From the NCBI GenBank assembly GCA_022241785.1, contig JAKOMP010000005.1, forward strand, positions 1 to 64,000: DNA of 64,000 nt, given 5' to 3'. The position numbers and the translations under genes are program-made. Numbering within the stretch: position 1 is the first letter of the stretch; each line of letters starts with the position of its first letter. The stretch comes from Cyanocohniella sp. LLY. GTDB lineage: Bacteria > Cyanobacteriota > Cyanobacteriia > Cyanobacteriales > Nostocaceae. Shown piece after piece: positions 54,049 to 63,638 of this stretch. The notes under the pieces are model-generated. The model was not told the DNA's origin, searched no databases, and saw only the letters and a list, made by a program, of their open reading frames with translations.

Positions 54049-55080
54049 ATGACAAAGGTATTCCCAAACATAGCAAAGTGGTTAAGGAATCTCGGAACCA
54101 AGTTGATGAAGATGGGAACCTCAATCATTGCCCGTCTTCGAGCATTCCTGACACCCGACGTCCCTAGCAAAACTTTCGATCTCCGATTCCCCTCGTCCAG
54201 TCCTTTAGCAGGCCCCGTGCATATTTTAGGTGGGGGTGGCCCCGATGTGGAAGAAGCTATCCAGTGGATGATTCATCAAGTTAGGGGATCTACTAGCTAC
54301 TCTACCAAAGTAAATGTTGTGGTACTCCGCACTTATGGTAGCGATGATTACAATCGGCTAATTTACAATATGCAGGGTGTGAATCTTGTTGAGACACTGG
54401 TTATTAGTAATCGGCAAGAGGCAAACAGACCTGACATTATTGAGAAAGTGAGAAATGCCGGCGTAATTTTCTTTGCTGGCGGCGACCAATGTGAATACAT
54501 CCGCAGTTGGAAAAACACCAAATTAGAAACCGCTATCGAATCAGTTTATGCCAGAGGCGGTGGCATTGGTGGCACTAGTGCAGGTGCGATGATTCAAAGC
54601 GATTTCGTTTATGATGCCTGTGCTTCCTCCGAAGAAGGCATAGAAACCAGAGACGCCCTCGAAGACCCTTACCGAGATATTACTTTTACTTACGACTTTT
54701 TCCCCTGGAGTCATTTGCGGGGAACCATCATCGATACCCACTTCGACAGGCGCAAAAGAATGGGGCGAATTATGGCTTTCATTGCCCGTCAAATCCAGGA
54801 TGGCATATCCAAAAGCGCCTTAGGCGTAGCCATTAGCGAAGAGACATCAGTTGTCGTCGATAAATACGGTCAGGCAAAAGTCATGGGCCGGGGTGCAGCT
54901 TATTTTGTCTTAGGAGATCATCCACCCGAAGTATGTCAACCCCGAACGCCGCTGACATTTACCGACTACAAAATTTGGCGCGTTCCCCGTGGAGACACCT
55001 TTAACCTGAGGAACCTACCCGCCAAAGGTTATTACCTCAGAAGCGTGAAACGAGGGCGGTTTGATTCAGATCCCTATTGA
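54049..55080 (+). CDS. Cyanophycinase-like serine peptidase (S51 family)
   Basis: From ATG 54049 the protein has about 343 residues; GTG 54013 would add 12. The S51-type core has HILGGGGPDVEEAIQWM, the FFAGGDQCEYIRSW segment, and nucleophile Ser in GGTSAGA, followed by DTHFDRRKRMGR. Cyanophycinases cut the cyanophycin polymer (Asp-Arg storage peptide) into dipeptides. This branch differs from standard CphB in its N-terminal basic segment (MKMGTSIIARLRAFL), so I call it cyanophycinase-like. In diazotrophs the family links to nitrogen storage. Convergent overlap of seven bases with the desulfurase gene. Confidence 0.75.
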   Translation: MTKVFPNIAKWLRNLGTKLMKMGTSIIARLRAFLTPDVPSKTFDLRFPSSSPLAGPVHILGGGGPDVEEAIQWMIHQVRGSTSYSTKVNVVVLRTYGSDDYNRLIYNMQGVNLVETLVISNRQEANRPDIIEKVRNAGVIFFAGGDQCEYIRSWKNTKLETAIESVYARGGGIGGTSAGAMIQSDFVYDACASSEEGIETRDALEDPYRDITFTYDFFPWSHLRGTIIDTHFDRRKRMGRIMAFIARQIQDGISKSALGVAISEETSVVVDKYGQAKVMGRGAAYFVLGDHPPEVCQPRTPLTFTDYKIWRVPRGDTFNLRNLPAKGYYLRSVKRGRFDSDPY

Positions 55081-56243
55081 ACCAACAGTACTTGTTTGCG
55101 TAAACTTTCAATAGTAGCGATCGCATGTTTTGCTACAGTATCAATCTCTGCTTGGGTGGTAAATCGTCCGATGCCAAACCGCACTGAAGCATAAGCTAGT
55201 TTTTCCGAGTGTCCCAAGGCTGTAAGAACGTGAGAGGGGGCTGTGGTGGCTGAGGAACAAGCCGAACCAGAAGATACCGCCATCACTGGTTGTAAGCCTA
55301 GCAATAGTGCAGCCCCATCTACCCCCTCGACACTAATATTCAAATTTCCCGCTAATCTTTGAGTAGGATGTCCGTTGAGATAAACACCTTCTAACTGCGA
55401 AAGCCCTTGCCATAATCTTTCCCTAAGTTCAGTTAAACGTTGATTTTCCGTAACTTGTTCTGTTAAAGCAATTTCCACAGCCTTACCAAAACCCACAATT
55501 TGCGGTGGATACAAAGTCCCAGAACGCATACCCCGTTCATGTCCACCGCCATGCTGTTGGGCTGCGAGTTTCACTCTAGGGTCACGTCTTTGCACATACA
55601 AAGCCCCGATTCCCTTAGGCCCATACACCTTATGTGCAGTCAGCGACATTAAATTAACATTCATCGCCCGCACATCCAAAGGAACCTTACCAATAGCTTG
55701 GGCAGCATCCGAGTGAAAAATAATATTATGATGACGGCAAATTTCCCCAATTTCTGCCAACGGTTGTAACACACCAATTTCATTATTAGCAGCCATCACC
55801 GACACCAAAATAGTCTCAGGACGTACAGCCTTTTCTAAAGCAACCAAATCAATTAATCCATCTCTTTGCACAGGCAAAATAGTAACATCAAAACCCAAAT
55901 TCTTTAAATAATTACAAGGGTCAAGAACCGCACTATGTTCAGTAGCCACAGTAATAATATGCTGTCCTTGAGAAAAATACGCTTCAGCCACACCTTTAAT
56001 CGCCAAATTATTAGCTTCCGTAGCCCCACTAGTAAACACAATTTCCTCCGGCGTAGCATTAATAGCAGCGGCTAAAACCTCCCTAGTTTGCTTCACAGCC
56101 GCTTCCGCCTCCCAACCATAAACATGACCCACACTAGAGGGATTACCAAAATGCTCTGTAAAATAAGGAAGCATCGCCGCCAACACACGCTCATCCACAG
56201 GAGTAGTAGCGTGACAATCAAGATATATAGGACGAATAGACAT
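55074..56243 (-). CDS. Cysteine desulfurase (NifS/IscS-like)
   Basis: The 389-residue PLP enzyme has LDCHATTPVD at the N-terminus, HSDAAQAIGK, PLP lysine K205 in SLTAHKVYGP, and active cysteine C329 in SSGSACSSA, which carries the persulfide. It provides sulfur for Fe-S clusters, thiolation and cofactors. The active-site loop is of the longer IscS/NifS type rather than SufS. No nif or isc scaffold genes lie next to it, so it is likely a general desulfurase. The stop overlaps the cyanophycinase-like gene end by seven bases. Confidence 0.9.
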   Translation of the reverse strand: MSIRPIYLDCHATTPVDERVLAAMLPYFTEHFGNPSSVGHVYGWEAEAAVKQTREVLAAAINATPEEIVFTSGATEANNLAIKGVAEAYFSQGQHIITVATEHSAVLDPCNYLKNLGFDVTILPVQRDGLIDLVALEKAVRPETILVSVMAANNEIGVLQPLAEIGEICRHHNIIFHSDAAQAIGKVPLDVRAMNVNLMSLTAHKVYGPKGIGALYVQRRDPRVKLAAQQHGGGHERGMRSGTLYPPQIVGFGKAVEIALTEQVTENQRLTELRERLWQGLSQLEGVYLNGHPTQRLAGNLNISVEGVDGAALLLGLQPVMAVSSGSACSSATTAPSHVLTALGHSEKLAYASVRFGIGRFTTQAEIDTVAKHAIATIESLRKQVLLVQ

Positions 56244-56402
56244 AATTTAAATTAATTCAAGTTAACTTTTGTAAAATATAATAATATAGACTTATTTATA
56301 TTAATCCTAAATCATCCGTAACTATCCATATTAATTCTTCTCTCAGCGTCCTCCGTGCCTCTGTGGTTAGTAAAAAACAATTTCTTATATTGAACACTAA
56401 TA

Positions 56403-58562
56403 ATGCTCCAAACACTAATTATTGATAATTACGATTCCTACACATATAACCTATATCAAATGTTAGCAGAAGTGAATAACAAGAAACCCCTTGTAATTCG
56501 CAACGATCAAATCAACTGGCAACAACTACAAAAACTCACCTTTGACAACATAATCATATCCCCCGGCCCAGGTCGCCCAGAAAAAACCAAAGACTTTGGC
56601 ATCTGCCAACAAATACTGCAAAATCAACTTAATATACCAATACTAGGAGTTTGCCTTGGACATCAAGGAATAGCTCATTATTACGGTGGTAAAGTCATTC
56701 ATGCACCAGAAGTCAGACACGGCAGATTAAGTTCTATCTACCATAATAACGATAATTTATTTGCAGAAATACCCACACCCTTTAATGTAGTTCGTTATCA
56801 TTCATTACTAGTTGCAGATGAATTACCCAACTGTTTAGAAAAACTAGCTTGGACAGAAGAAGGACTCATCATGGCATTACGCCATAAACATCTACCATTA
56901 TGGGGAGTGCAATTTCATCCAGAATCTATTTGCACAGAATATGGCTATAGAATATTACAAAACTTCCAAGAAATAACCCAGGAATTTATATTAAATAATC
57001 AGCCTCAAAAAACAATCAATCAAAAAATAACTTTCCCCAAAACCCCTACATCTTCAAATAAACAACCAAACCAAGAATTTTTAGTTTATAGTCAAAAACT
57101 GAATTACTATCCTGATGCAGAGCAGACTTTCATACACCTTTTTGGTCAAGATATCAACGCATTTTGGTTAGATAGTAGCCGAGTAGAAACAGGTTTATCA
57201 CGTTTCTCATTCATGGGAGGAAGTGGCGGAAAACACAGTTTAATTTTGCATTATTCCACCAAAAACCAAAAAATCATTATTAATCAATCGGGAAAAATCA
57301 CCTATAGTAAAGAAAGTATTTTTGAATTTATCAAACAGCAAATAAATCACCGCAACTGCCAATCTCATGATTTACCATTTGATTTTAATTGTGGGTTTGT
57401 CGGCTACTTTGGTTATGAACTCAAGGCTGAATGTGGATCTAATTTGGTACATCAATCATCCCTACCTGATGCCATCTTTTTGTTAGCTGACCAAATAATT
57501 GTCTTTGATCATCAAAAACAAACTACTTATTTAGTTTGTCTCACTACCAAAGATGCAAAAGCCGAAGCAGAATCTTGGTTTAACTTGATTACACAAAAAC
57601 TTTATACACTTCCTCCCCTACCATCACTAGAAGCAGAAATAAATTCCCAGCCTGTGACTTTTCGCTTAAGTCGGTCTTACCAGACATACAAAAATGATAT
57701 TGCTAAATGTCTGCAAGAAATTCATGAAGGAGAAACATACCAAGTTTGTTTAACAAATCAACTCTACACAGATACAACTCCTGACCCTCTAAGCTTTTAT
57801 CGTAGATTACGTCAAGTTAACCCAGCACCTTATTCTGCTTTTCTCCGCTTTGGTGACATAAGTATTGCTTGTTCTTCACCAGAAAGATTTTTGCGAATTG
57901 ATTCATCAGGATGGGTAGAAACTAAGCCTATTAAGGGAACTGTAAAACGGGGACAGACTCCCGAAGAAGATTTTTTATTACGGGAACGTTTACGTAATAG
58001 TGAAAAAGACCAAGCCGAAAATTTGATGATTGTCGATTTATTACGCAATGATTTAGGCAGAGTATGTGAAATAGGCAGTGTCCATGTACCCAAATTAATG
58101 GATGTAGAAACTTACGCCACAGTGCATCAAATGGTAACAACTATTCGTGGTCATTTAGGTCCAGAAATGACAGCTACAGACTGTATTCAACAGGCTTTCC
58201 CTGGTGGCTCAATGACAGGAGCACCCAAACTCAGAACAATGGAAATTATTGATCAACTTGAACAAGAACCACGGGGAGTTTATTCAGGTGCTATCGGCTT
58301 TTTAAGTTTGAATGGCGCAGCAGATTTAAATATAGTTATTCGTACCGCAGTATTTACCCCCGATAAAACTTCCATAGGCATGGGGGGTGGTATTGTGGCT
58401 TTATCTGATGCCGAAATGGAATTTCAAGAAACTCTCCTCAAAGCCAATGCTTTAATTGAGGCGATGCTGTTGACGGTTCATGGAGAGTTTCATCCTAGTC
58501 TTTATGAGATTGTGGGACTTGAGGTAACTAATAATTCTTGTAATTTAGTTAAGACGGCTTGA
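56403..58562 (+). CDS. Fused aminodeoxychorismate synthase (PabA-PabB)
   Basis: The 719-residue protein joins a glutamine amidotransferase (about 1-195; nucleophile C84 in GVCLGHQGI, GVQFHPES with catalytic His and Glu near 183) to a chorismate-binding domain (about 230-700). The PabB half has PIKGTVKRG near 512, the ENLMIVDLLRNDLGRV block and GGSMTGAPKLRTMEI, which bind chorismate and Mg2+. It makes 4-amino-4-deoxychorismate for p-aminobenzoate and folate. The PIKGT motif supports PabB rather than anthranilate synthase, which would have a different sequence there. The 3' end overlaps the peroxiredoxin gene on the other strand by 61 bases. Confidence 0.9.
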   Translation: MLQTLIIDNYDSYTYNLYQMLAEVNNKKPLVIRNDQINWQQLQKLTFDNIIISPGPGRPEKTKDFGICQQILQNQLNIPILGVCLGHQGIAHYYGGKVIHAPEVRHGRLSSIYHNNDNLFAEIPTPFNVVRYHSLLVADELPNCLEKLAWTEEGLIMALRHKHLPLWGVQFHPESICTEYGYRILQNFQEITQEFILNNQPQKTINQKITFPKTPTSSNKQPNQEFLVYSQKLNYYPDAEQTFIHLFGQDINAFWLDSSRVETGLSRFSFMGGSGGKHSLILHYSTKNQKIIINQSGKITYSKESIFEFIKQQINHRNCQSHDLPFDFNCGFVGYFGYELKAECGSNLVHQSSLPDAIFLLADQIIVFDHQKQTTYLVCLTTKDAKAEAESWFNLITQKLYTLPPLPSLEAEINSQPVTFRLSRSYQTYKNDIAKCLQEIHEGETYQVCLTNQLYTDTTPDPLSFYRRLRQVNPAPYSAFLRFGDISIACSSPERFLRIDSSGWVETKPIKGTVKRGQTPEEDFLLRERLRNSEKDQAENLMIVDLLRNDLGRVCEIGSVHVPKLMDVETYATVHQMVTTIRGHLGPEMTATDCIQQAFPGGSMTGAPKLRTMEIIDQLEQEPRGVYSGAIGFLSLNGAADLNIVIRTAVFTPDKTSIGMGGGIVALSDAEMEFQETLLKANALIEAMLLTVHGEFHPSLYEIVGLEVTNNSCNLVKTA

Positions 58563-58999
58563 GCATGACCTTTAGTTTTCACATTCGGCCAAGCATAAGC
58601 AATGATTTTATCAGGTGAAATCAAAAAAGTTGACCGGGCAACACCCATATATTCTTTACCCATAAATTTTTTCAAGCGCCAAGCACCATAAGCTTCAATT
58701 AGATGATGTTCTGGGTCACTTAAGAGCGTAATTGATAAATTATGTTTGTCAATAAATTTACAATGCGCTTTACCAGAATCTGGACTTACGCCTAAGATTT
58801 TTGCTCCCAAGACGTTAAATTCTGCCTGCAACGCGGTAAAATCTTTAGCTTCGGTAGTACAACCGGGTGTATCATCTTTTGGGTAAAAATAAAGCACAAG
58901 CCATTGACCACTGAAATTATCTAGACTGACAAGGTTGTCATTTTGGTCAGGAGTAGAGAAATTAAGCGCGGGTTGTCCAGTTTGGGGAATGTTGCTCAT
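58502..58999 (-). CDS. Bacterioferritin-comigratory-protein (PrxQ-like) peroxiredoxin
   Basis: The 165-residue thioredoxin-fold protein has the peroxidatic cysteine C47 in DDTPGCTTE, the family motif, with VLYFYPKD just before. The usual PrxQ resolving cysteine five residues later is replaced by Lys (CTTEAK), so it is either a one-Cys enzyme or uses C80 (GKAHC). It reduces hydrogen and organic peroxides. The last 20 codons lie on the antisense strand of the pabAB end. Single gene otherwise. Confidence 0.9.
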   Translation of the reverse strand: MSNIPQTGQPALNFSTPDQNDNLVSLDNFSGQWLVLYFYPKDDTPGCTTEAKDFTALQAEFNVLGAKILGVSPDSGKAHCKFIDKHNLSITLLSDPEHHLIEAYGAWRLKKFMGKEYMGVARSTFLISPDKIIAYAWPNVKTKGHAQAVLTKLQELLVTSSPTIS

Positions 59000-59398
59000 G
59001 GTTGGGTGAAGAGGCGATCGCCTTTTTATTTAAGTGTAAAAAATATTGTCCGGGAGTGGATTTATTTTACACGGCTACTTAACTGGTAGGGTGCGTTATG
59101 GATTAAAGTCCTAACGGAAAAATATTGATGGTGCGTTGCGCTGGGCGACAACAAACCCTACTTGTGATTAGATTATTTGTGTATACACCGTAGGGGTCAG
59201 GGAAGGAAAGCGAAGTATTAGGATGAGGATATAGTGTTTTTGGTAGAAGGCCCCAGAAGAGAACCAAGGACAGAGAACAGTCATCAGTTCAGGTAAGATG
59301 TTAGCTTTACCTTGGTAATTGTGGTTAAGTTGAACATCAAGTATCATGCAATCTGGTTACCCTATTGGTAGGGTAGTTTACACGCGGAGGATGGAAAA
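59000..59398. other. 399-bp intergenic region
   Basis: Repeated GGTGCGTT units (59095-59140), a GTGTATACAC palindrome (about 59199) and a short GGTAACC-rich stretch are present, but no gene. GGAGG lies about ten bases before the next start codon at 59399. Confidence 0.45.
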
Positions 59399-59677
59399 AT
59401 GAGGGTTTGGCTGGCCTGTTTTTTAGTGTTGTTTGCCTTGGCAGAACTGTTTGACTGGTTAAAAGCCTTTAATCTGCCGTTACCTATTTACATTTTGGGT
59501 GGAGCATTTTTAGCTGTTGCTTCTAACTATGACAAAATTATTGGCTCTTACTTTAGTGATACAAGTATCAACGTATCGCCTGAACAACCACAGTTAAATG
59601 CACCGAATCAATCACTAGACGCGATTTCTTTTGCTAGCCCTGTAAAACAAGTGCAACAATCGGAAACACAACTTTAA
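59399..59677 (+). CDS. Small conserved membrane protein
   Basis: The 92-residue product has two hydrophobic segments (MRVWLACFLVLFALAELF and LPIYILGGAFLAVASN) and a polar, probably cytoplasmic or disordered tail rich in Ser and Gln. GGAGG precedes the ATG. I recall similar short proteins in Nostocales but no function. No operon partner. Confidence 0.6.
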   Translation: MRVWLACFLVLFALAELFDWLKAFNLPLPIYILGGAFLAVASNYDKIIGSYFSDTSINVSPEQPQLNAPNQSLDAISFASPVKQVQQSETQL

Positions 59678-59969
59678 ATATTGCTGTGTATTTAGGCTTT
59701 AATGCCATCACTTACTTTACCCATTGCTTTTTCATAACCTATATAAAGGTCAAGCATAATTGAACCAGGAGATGAGGATATTAACCTAACTTGAGGCTGG
59801 GTTGAATGCATAATTCATAATTAAAGAAGTTTCAAGGCTTTGGAACTGACAGAAGCAATATTGTTAACTCATAACTCCTATAGTTTGCCAGATTTATCAC
59901 TATCCCGTAGCCAAAAATATTACAACTCAACCTGAATATAAAACCCATCCTCTAACCCCAGAAAGCACC

Positions 59970-60197
59970 ATGATTCAAAAGACTTATCAACTACCTCTGA
60001 CCTTTAAGCAAATCCTGAATCTGGTCTTACAACTTCCATCACAAGAACAAGAACAACTCATTCAAGAAATAAAGAAAAAATCTCCAAAAAATAAAGATGA
60101 AGATTTCTTGCGTGTTTTTGACAGAATCGGCAAAAATGCTCAAGCCAAAGGACTAACCGAAGAAGTTCTAGAAGAATTACTCGCCGATGAATCATAA
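59970..60197 (+). CDS. VapB-like antitoxin
   Basis: The 75-residue hydrophilic protein begins MIQKTYQLPLTFKQILNLVLQ and is followed, with an 11-base overlap, by a PIN toxin gene, the usual order of VapBC modules. The C-terminus (AKGLTEEVLEELLADES) is the typical toxin-blocking helix. The partner toxin gene is broken by a MITE, so the antitoxin is now orphaned unless another toxin is bound. Confidence 0.8.
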   Translation: MIQKTYQLPLTFKQILNLVLQLPSQEQEQLIQEIKKKSPKNKDEDFLRVFDRIGKNAQAKGLTEEVLEELLADES

Positions 60198-60823
60198 ACT
60201 AATTGTTATTGACACAAATGTTTTAATTAGTGCTGTCCTAAGTCCAGAAGGAACATCCCGTAAAGCCCTAAATAAAGCCTATCAAGAATTTAAAATTACT
60301 CAAAGTGATGAAACTTATGAAGAATTAAAGACACGAATTTACAAACATAAGTAAGTCGGCACAAATAAACCTAACTATGTAACAAAATATAAAAACTCCA
60401 AAACCCTTGCGATTGCTTCGTTACACTCAGTTTCACTCGCAATGACATACATTGAGATTTTCACGCCGACTTACTTAAGTTACTAGAATGAAGACAGACA
60501 ATATTTTTTGGATATAAACCTCGTCCATCACGAAAAGTGGAGTTTTGGTCATTGCGACGCCAGGAAGCAATCTCATAATCTTGACGACAAACTACAGTTT
60601 TCAAAGCAGACAAGGTTTAGGTAAAAAATACAGTCAATTTATAGAAATCAAATCTCAAATAAACACTTGTAGAGATCCAGATGACAACAAATTTTTAGAA
60701 CTCGCTAAAGATGCCAATGCAGAGTTTCTAATTACAGGAGATCAAGACCTGTTATCACTCAGGACTATAGCCGAATATCAAAACCAGATCATTACTCCCA
60801 TAGCCTTTATAGCCATTGATTAG
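60187..60823 (+). pseudogene. VapC-like PIN toxin disrupted by MITE C
   Basis: The N-terminal part MNHKLIVIDTNVLISAVLSP with D9, and the ETYEELKTRIYKHK stretch, is intact from ATG 60187 but meets a stop at 60352-60354 inside the MITE. The PIN C-terminal part resumes further on (IEIKSQINTCRDPDDNKF, then ITGDQDLL) and ends at 60823. The middle remains out of frame after removal of the MITE, with additional sequence decay near 60480-60600. D-x3-D-type acidic residues of both ends are recognisable. The toxin is not functional. Confidence 0.85.
60348..60477. mobile_element. MITE family C (inside a PIN toxin gene)
   Basis: The ends TAAGTAAGTCGGC and GCCGACTTACTTA (60348-60360 and 60465-60477) are a perfect 13-bp inverted repeat over 130 bp. 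If TA is the target, it is duplicated as the outermost two bases at each end, as for Tc1/IS630-type elements; this is the likely reading. The interior carries the GATTGCT...CGCAATGAC segment. It stands within the toxin gene. A lone end is at about 45974. Confidence 0.8.
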
Positions 60824-60994
60824 TTCATATTGCTTTTAAGCTCGTTTTGACAATCAAATCACAGCGATCGCCTAGAATCATCTGGGAATTGCTAAATTAG
60901 ATCAAGTTTGGGTTAATTAGCTTTTAACCCTGATTCCGGTGCTTTGGTTCCGGGTGGGCAACATCTACTAAACTTAGGCTATTGCCGCAACACC

Positions 60995-63181
60995 GTGATT
61001 AATGGAATATTAGAACGACTCCGAACCGCGTTTGCCAAAGACAAGATTTACCGTGATCCTGCTCCCCATAAGAACTGGTTACAAGTGATTTTAGTCACCA
61101 GCCTGGGAGTTACAGCCTTGGTATGGGGCGTTAGAGAACTGAAATGGTTACAGTCTGGGGAATTAAAAGCTTATGACACAATGCTGCGATCGCGTCCGAT
61201 GGAGCCACTCGATTCTCGCATCTTATTAGTGACAATTACTGAAGAAGATATAGTAAAACAAAAATGGCCCTTGTCGGATGCCACAATCAATCAACTGTTA
61301 GTCAAACTAGAGTCTTATCAACCTCGTGTCATTGGTTTAAATTTTTATTTAGCGGACAACTTGCAAAGTCAAGATAATATCATTGGTACATGCTTATTCA
61401 GCAGTATAGGCAGAGAAGAAATTCCCCCGCCAGCAAATTTACCAATCGAAAATGTTGGTTTCAACGATTTAATTCCTGATCACGAAGCAGAGCAAATTAT
61501 TCGCCGCAGTTTATTATTTGCCACTTCCCAAGATAGTCAATGTAAAACTTCTTTTTCATTTGCGGCTTTATTAGCCATTAATTATTTAGAAAAAGCGGGT
61601 TTTAAATTAGATTTTACTGATGAACATAATTTCGCAATAGGTAATACGCACTTTCCCACGCTGAATGCTAATTCTGGTAGCTATATAAGATTAGATGCCG
61701 CAGGTTACCAACTATTATTGAATTACCGCCATCCTAATAATTTGGCACAACAAGTAACTTTGACACAAGTTCTCAATGGTCAAATTCAGCCTGATTTGGT
61801 AAAAGACAAACTAGTAATTATTGGCACAACTGCTGCCAGTCTTAATACGGGATTATATACACCTTATAGCGCCGCACCTGACCAACCAAGCAGAACACAA
61901 TCTGTATTAATTCATGCACAGATAGCCAGTCAGATTATCAGTAAAGTTCTAGATGGTAGACCTTTAATTTGGTACTGGACTGAGTGGGCGGAAATTTTGT
62001 GGTTATTTAGTTGGTCAATTATTGGTAGTTTTTTAGGCTGGCGATGGCGACATCCTTTGTTATTGCTAGTAGTGGGAGGTACAACCTTAGGCGGCTTGGT
62101 GGCCATCTGCACTGGTGTATTATTTCTCCAAGCTGGTTGGATACCCCTGATTCCCCCGGCGATCGCTTTAGTGATGAGTGGGTTGGGTACGATAATTTAC
62201 ACTACCTACCAAACTCAGCAGCAAACGCGGGTAATTATGTTACAAGTTGAACAACAACAAGAAGCAATTGAACAGTTAAATATTTTATTAAAAGATACTA
62301 CAACTACAGCAATTCATGACGTACATTTTCATACTGCATCTACAACCACAACCCCAGGAAAAATAACTGGGGATTTACTATTGGGTGGACGTTACCAAAT
62401 ATCTAAAGTGCTGGGTGCGGGCGGATTTGGTCGGACTTATTTGGCAAAAGATACTCAGCGTCCAGGGCATCCAATTTGTGTAGTTAAACAGTTAATGCCA
62501 GCACGTCGAGATACAAGATTTTTGTCAGTTGCGCGGAGGTTATTTAAAACTGAAGCAGAAATTTTAGAAGTGTTAGGAAAACATCAGCAAATTCCCGAAT
62601 TGCTAGCTTATTTTGAAGTTAATGAAGAATTTTATTTAGTCCAAGAATACATTTCTGGACATACTCTGAATGAAGAATTGCCTCCCGCGGAGATTGTCAA
62701 GAATGAATCTGGTGTCATAGATATGCTCAAAGGAATTTTAGAAGTTCTGGTATTTGTGCATGAACATCGAGTCATTCATCGTGATCTTAAACCAACTAAT
62801 ATTATTAGATGTGCTGAAGATAATCGACTAGTATTAATTGATTTTGGTGCAGTTAAATTAATCCAACCGCCGACTAGTGAAGAAACAGAATTAGCAACAG
62901 TCGCTATTGGTACACGGGGTTATGCACCACCAGAGCAATTTGCTGGTCATCCCCGCTTATCTAGTGATATTTATGCTTTGGGAATGATAGGTATTCAAGC
63001 TATTACGGGAATACCACCTCAAGAACTTCAATTAAATTCAGATACAGGCAATGTTATGTGGCGACAAACAGTACAAGTTAGTGATGAATTAGCCGAAATT
63101 TTAGACAAAATGGTACGTTATAATTTTAGCGATCGCTATCAATCAGCCGCAGCCGTACTTCAAGATTTAAATCAAATTTAG
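60995..63181 (+). CDS. CHASE2-domain Ser/Thr protein kinase
   Basis: From GTG 60995 the protein has about 728 residues; the frame is open upstream to about 60944. Layout: one N-terminal membrane helix (LQVILVTSLGVTALVWGV), an extracellular CHASE2 sensor (about 60-350), three membrane helices (WLFSWSIIGSFLGW, LLLLVVGGTTLGGLVAICTGVLFL, IPPAIALVMSGLGTIIYTTY), a short coiled coil and a cytoplasmic kinase domain. Kinase motifs: GAGGFGRTYLAKD, VVKQL lysine, HRDLKPTN, DFGAVKL. It probably senses an extracytoplasmic signal and phosphorylates cytoplasmic targets. Signal and targets are not known. Confidence 0.85.
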   Translation: MINGILERLRTAFAKDKIYRDPAPHKNWLQVILVTSLGVTALVWGVRELKWLQSGELKAYDTMLRSRPMEPLDSRILLVTITEEDIVKQKWPLSDATINQLLVKLESYQPRVIGLNFYLADNLQSQDNIIGTCLFSSIGREEIPPPANLPIENVGFNDLIPDHEAEQIIRRSLLFATSQDSQCKTSFSFAALLAINYLEKAGFKLDFTDEHNFAIGNTHFPTLNANSGSYIRLDAAGYQLLLNYRHPNNLAQQVTLTQVLNGQIQPDLVKDKLVIIGTTAASLNTGLYTPYSAAPDQPSRTQSVLIHAQIASQIISKVLDGRPLIWYWTEWAEILWLFSWSIIGSFLGWRWRHPLLLLVVGGTTLGGLVAICTGVLFLQAGWIPLIPPAIALVMSGLGTIIYTTYQTQQQTRVIMLQVEQQQEAIEQLNILLKDTTTTAIHDVHFHTASTTTTPGKITGDLLLGGRYQISKVLGAGGFGRTYLAKDTQRPGHPICVVKQLMPARRDTRFLSVARRLFKTEAEILEVLGKHQQIPELLAYFEVNEEFYLVQEYISGHTLNEELPPAEIVKNESGVIDMLKGILEVLVFVHEHRVIHRDLKPTNIIRCAEDNRLVLIDFGAVKLIQPPTSEETELATVAIGTRGYAPPEQFAGHPRLSSDIYALGMIGIQAITGIPPQELQLNSDTGNVMWRQTVQVSDELAEILDKMVRYNFSDRYQSAAAVLQDLNQI

Positions 63182-63194
63182 CTAAAACATAAAT

Positions 63195-63638
63195 TTACTG
63201 ATTGCAATTGATCCATTTTGTCAATAAGTAACGGTCATGGTCTTTATATCCTGCTTTTCGATATACAGACTGAGCTATAGTATTAGTTTTTTCTACCTCT
63301 AAATGTAATGCTTTGATTCCTTTTTGCTCACATATCCTTTCGCACAATTGTAAACTTTGTTTACCGAGTCCTTGCCGACGATATTTTTCTTGTAGATAAA
63401 GCTCATCAACAAACGCATCACGTCCATGAAACTCTAAACTATAACCAAATGTAAGAACAACATATCCAACTACATCTTCACCACAGTAGATGAGATGAAT
63501 TATTCCCAAAGTATCATTATTTAATATCTCATCTAGAGATTTGCGAGCTACCTGTTCATCGAACTTGAGACGTTCATGGACATAAAACTCTTGCATCATC
63601 TCAATTAACAAATCAATATCTGTACTTTTTGCCAACAC
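63195..63638 (-). CDS. GNAT family N-acetyltransferase
   Basis: The 147-residue protein starts at GTG and has the GNAT fold. The acetyl-CoA loop appears as RRQGLGKQSLQLCERIC (R/Q-x2-G-x-G/A), preceded by FVDELYLQEKYR and followed by ALHLEVEKTNTIAQSVYRKAGYK. It transfers acetyl groups to an amine of an unknown substrate. It lies convergent with the CHASE2 kinase gene. Confidence 0.85.
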   Translation of the reverse strand: MLAKSTDIDLLIEMMQEFYVHERLKFDEQVARKSLDEILNNDTLGIIHLIYCGEDVVGYVVLTFGYSLEFHGRDAFVDELYLQEKYRRQGLGKQSLQLCERICEQKGIKALHLEVEKTNTIAQSVYRKAGYKDHDRYLLTKWINCNQ

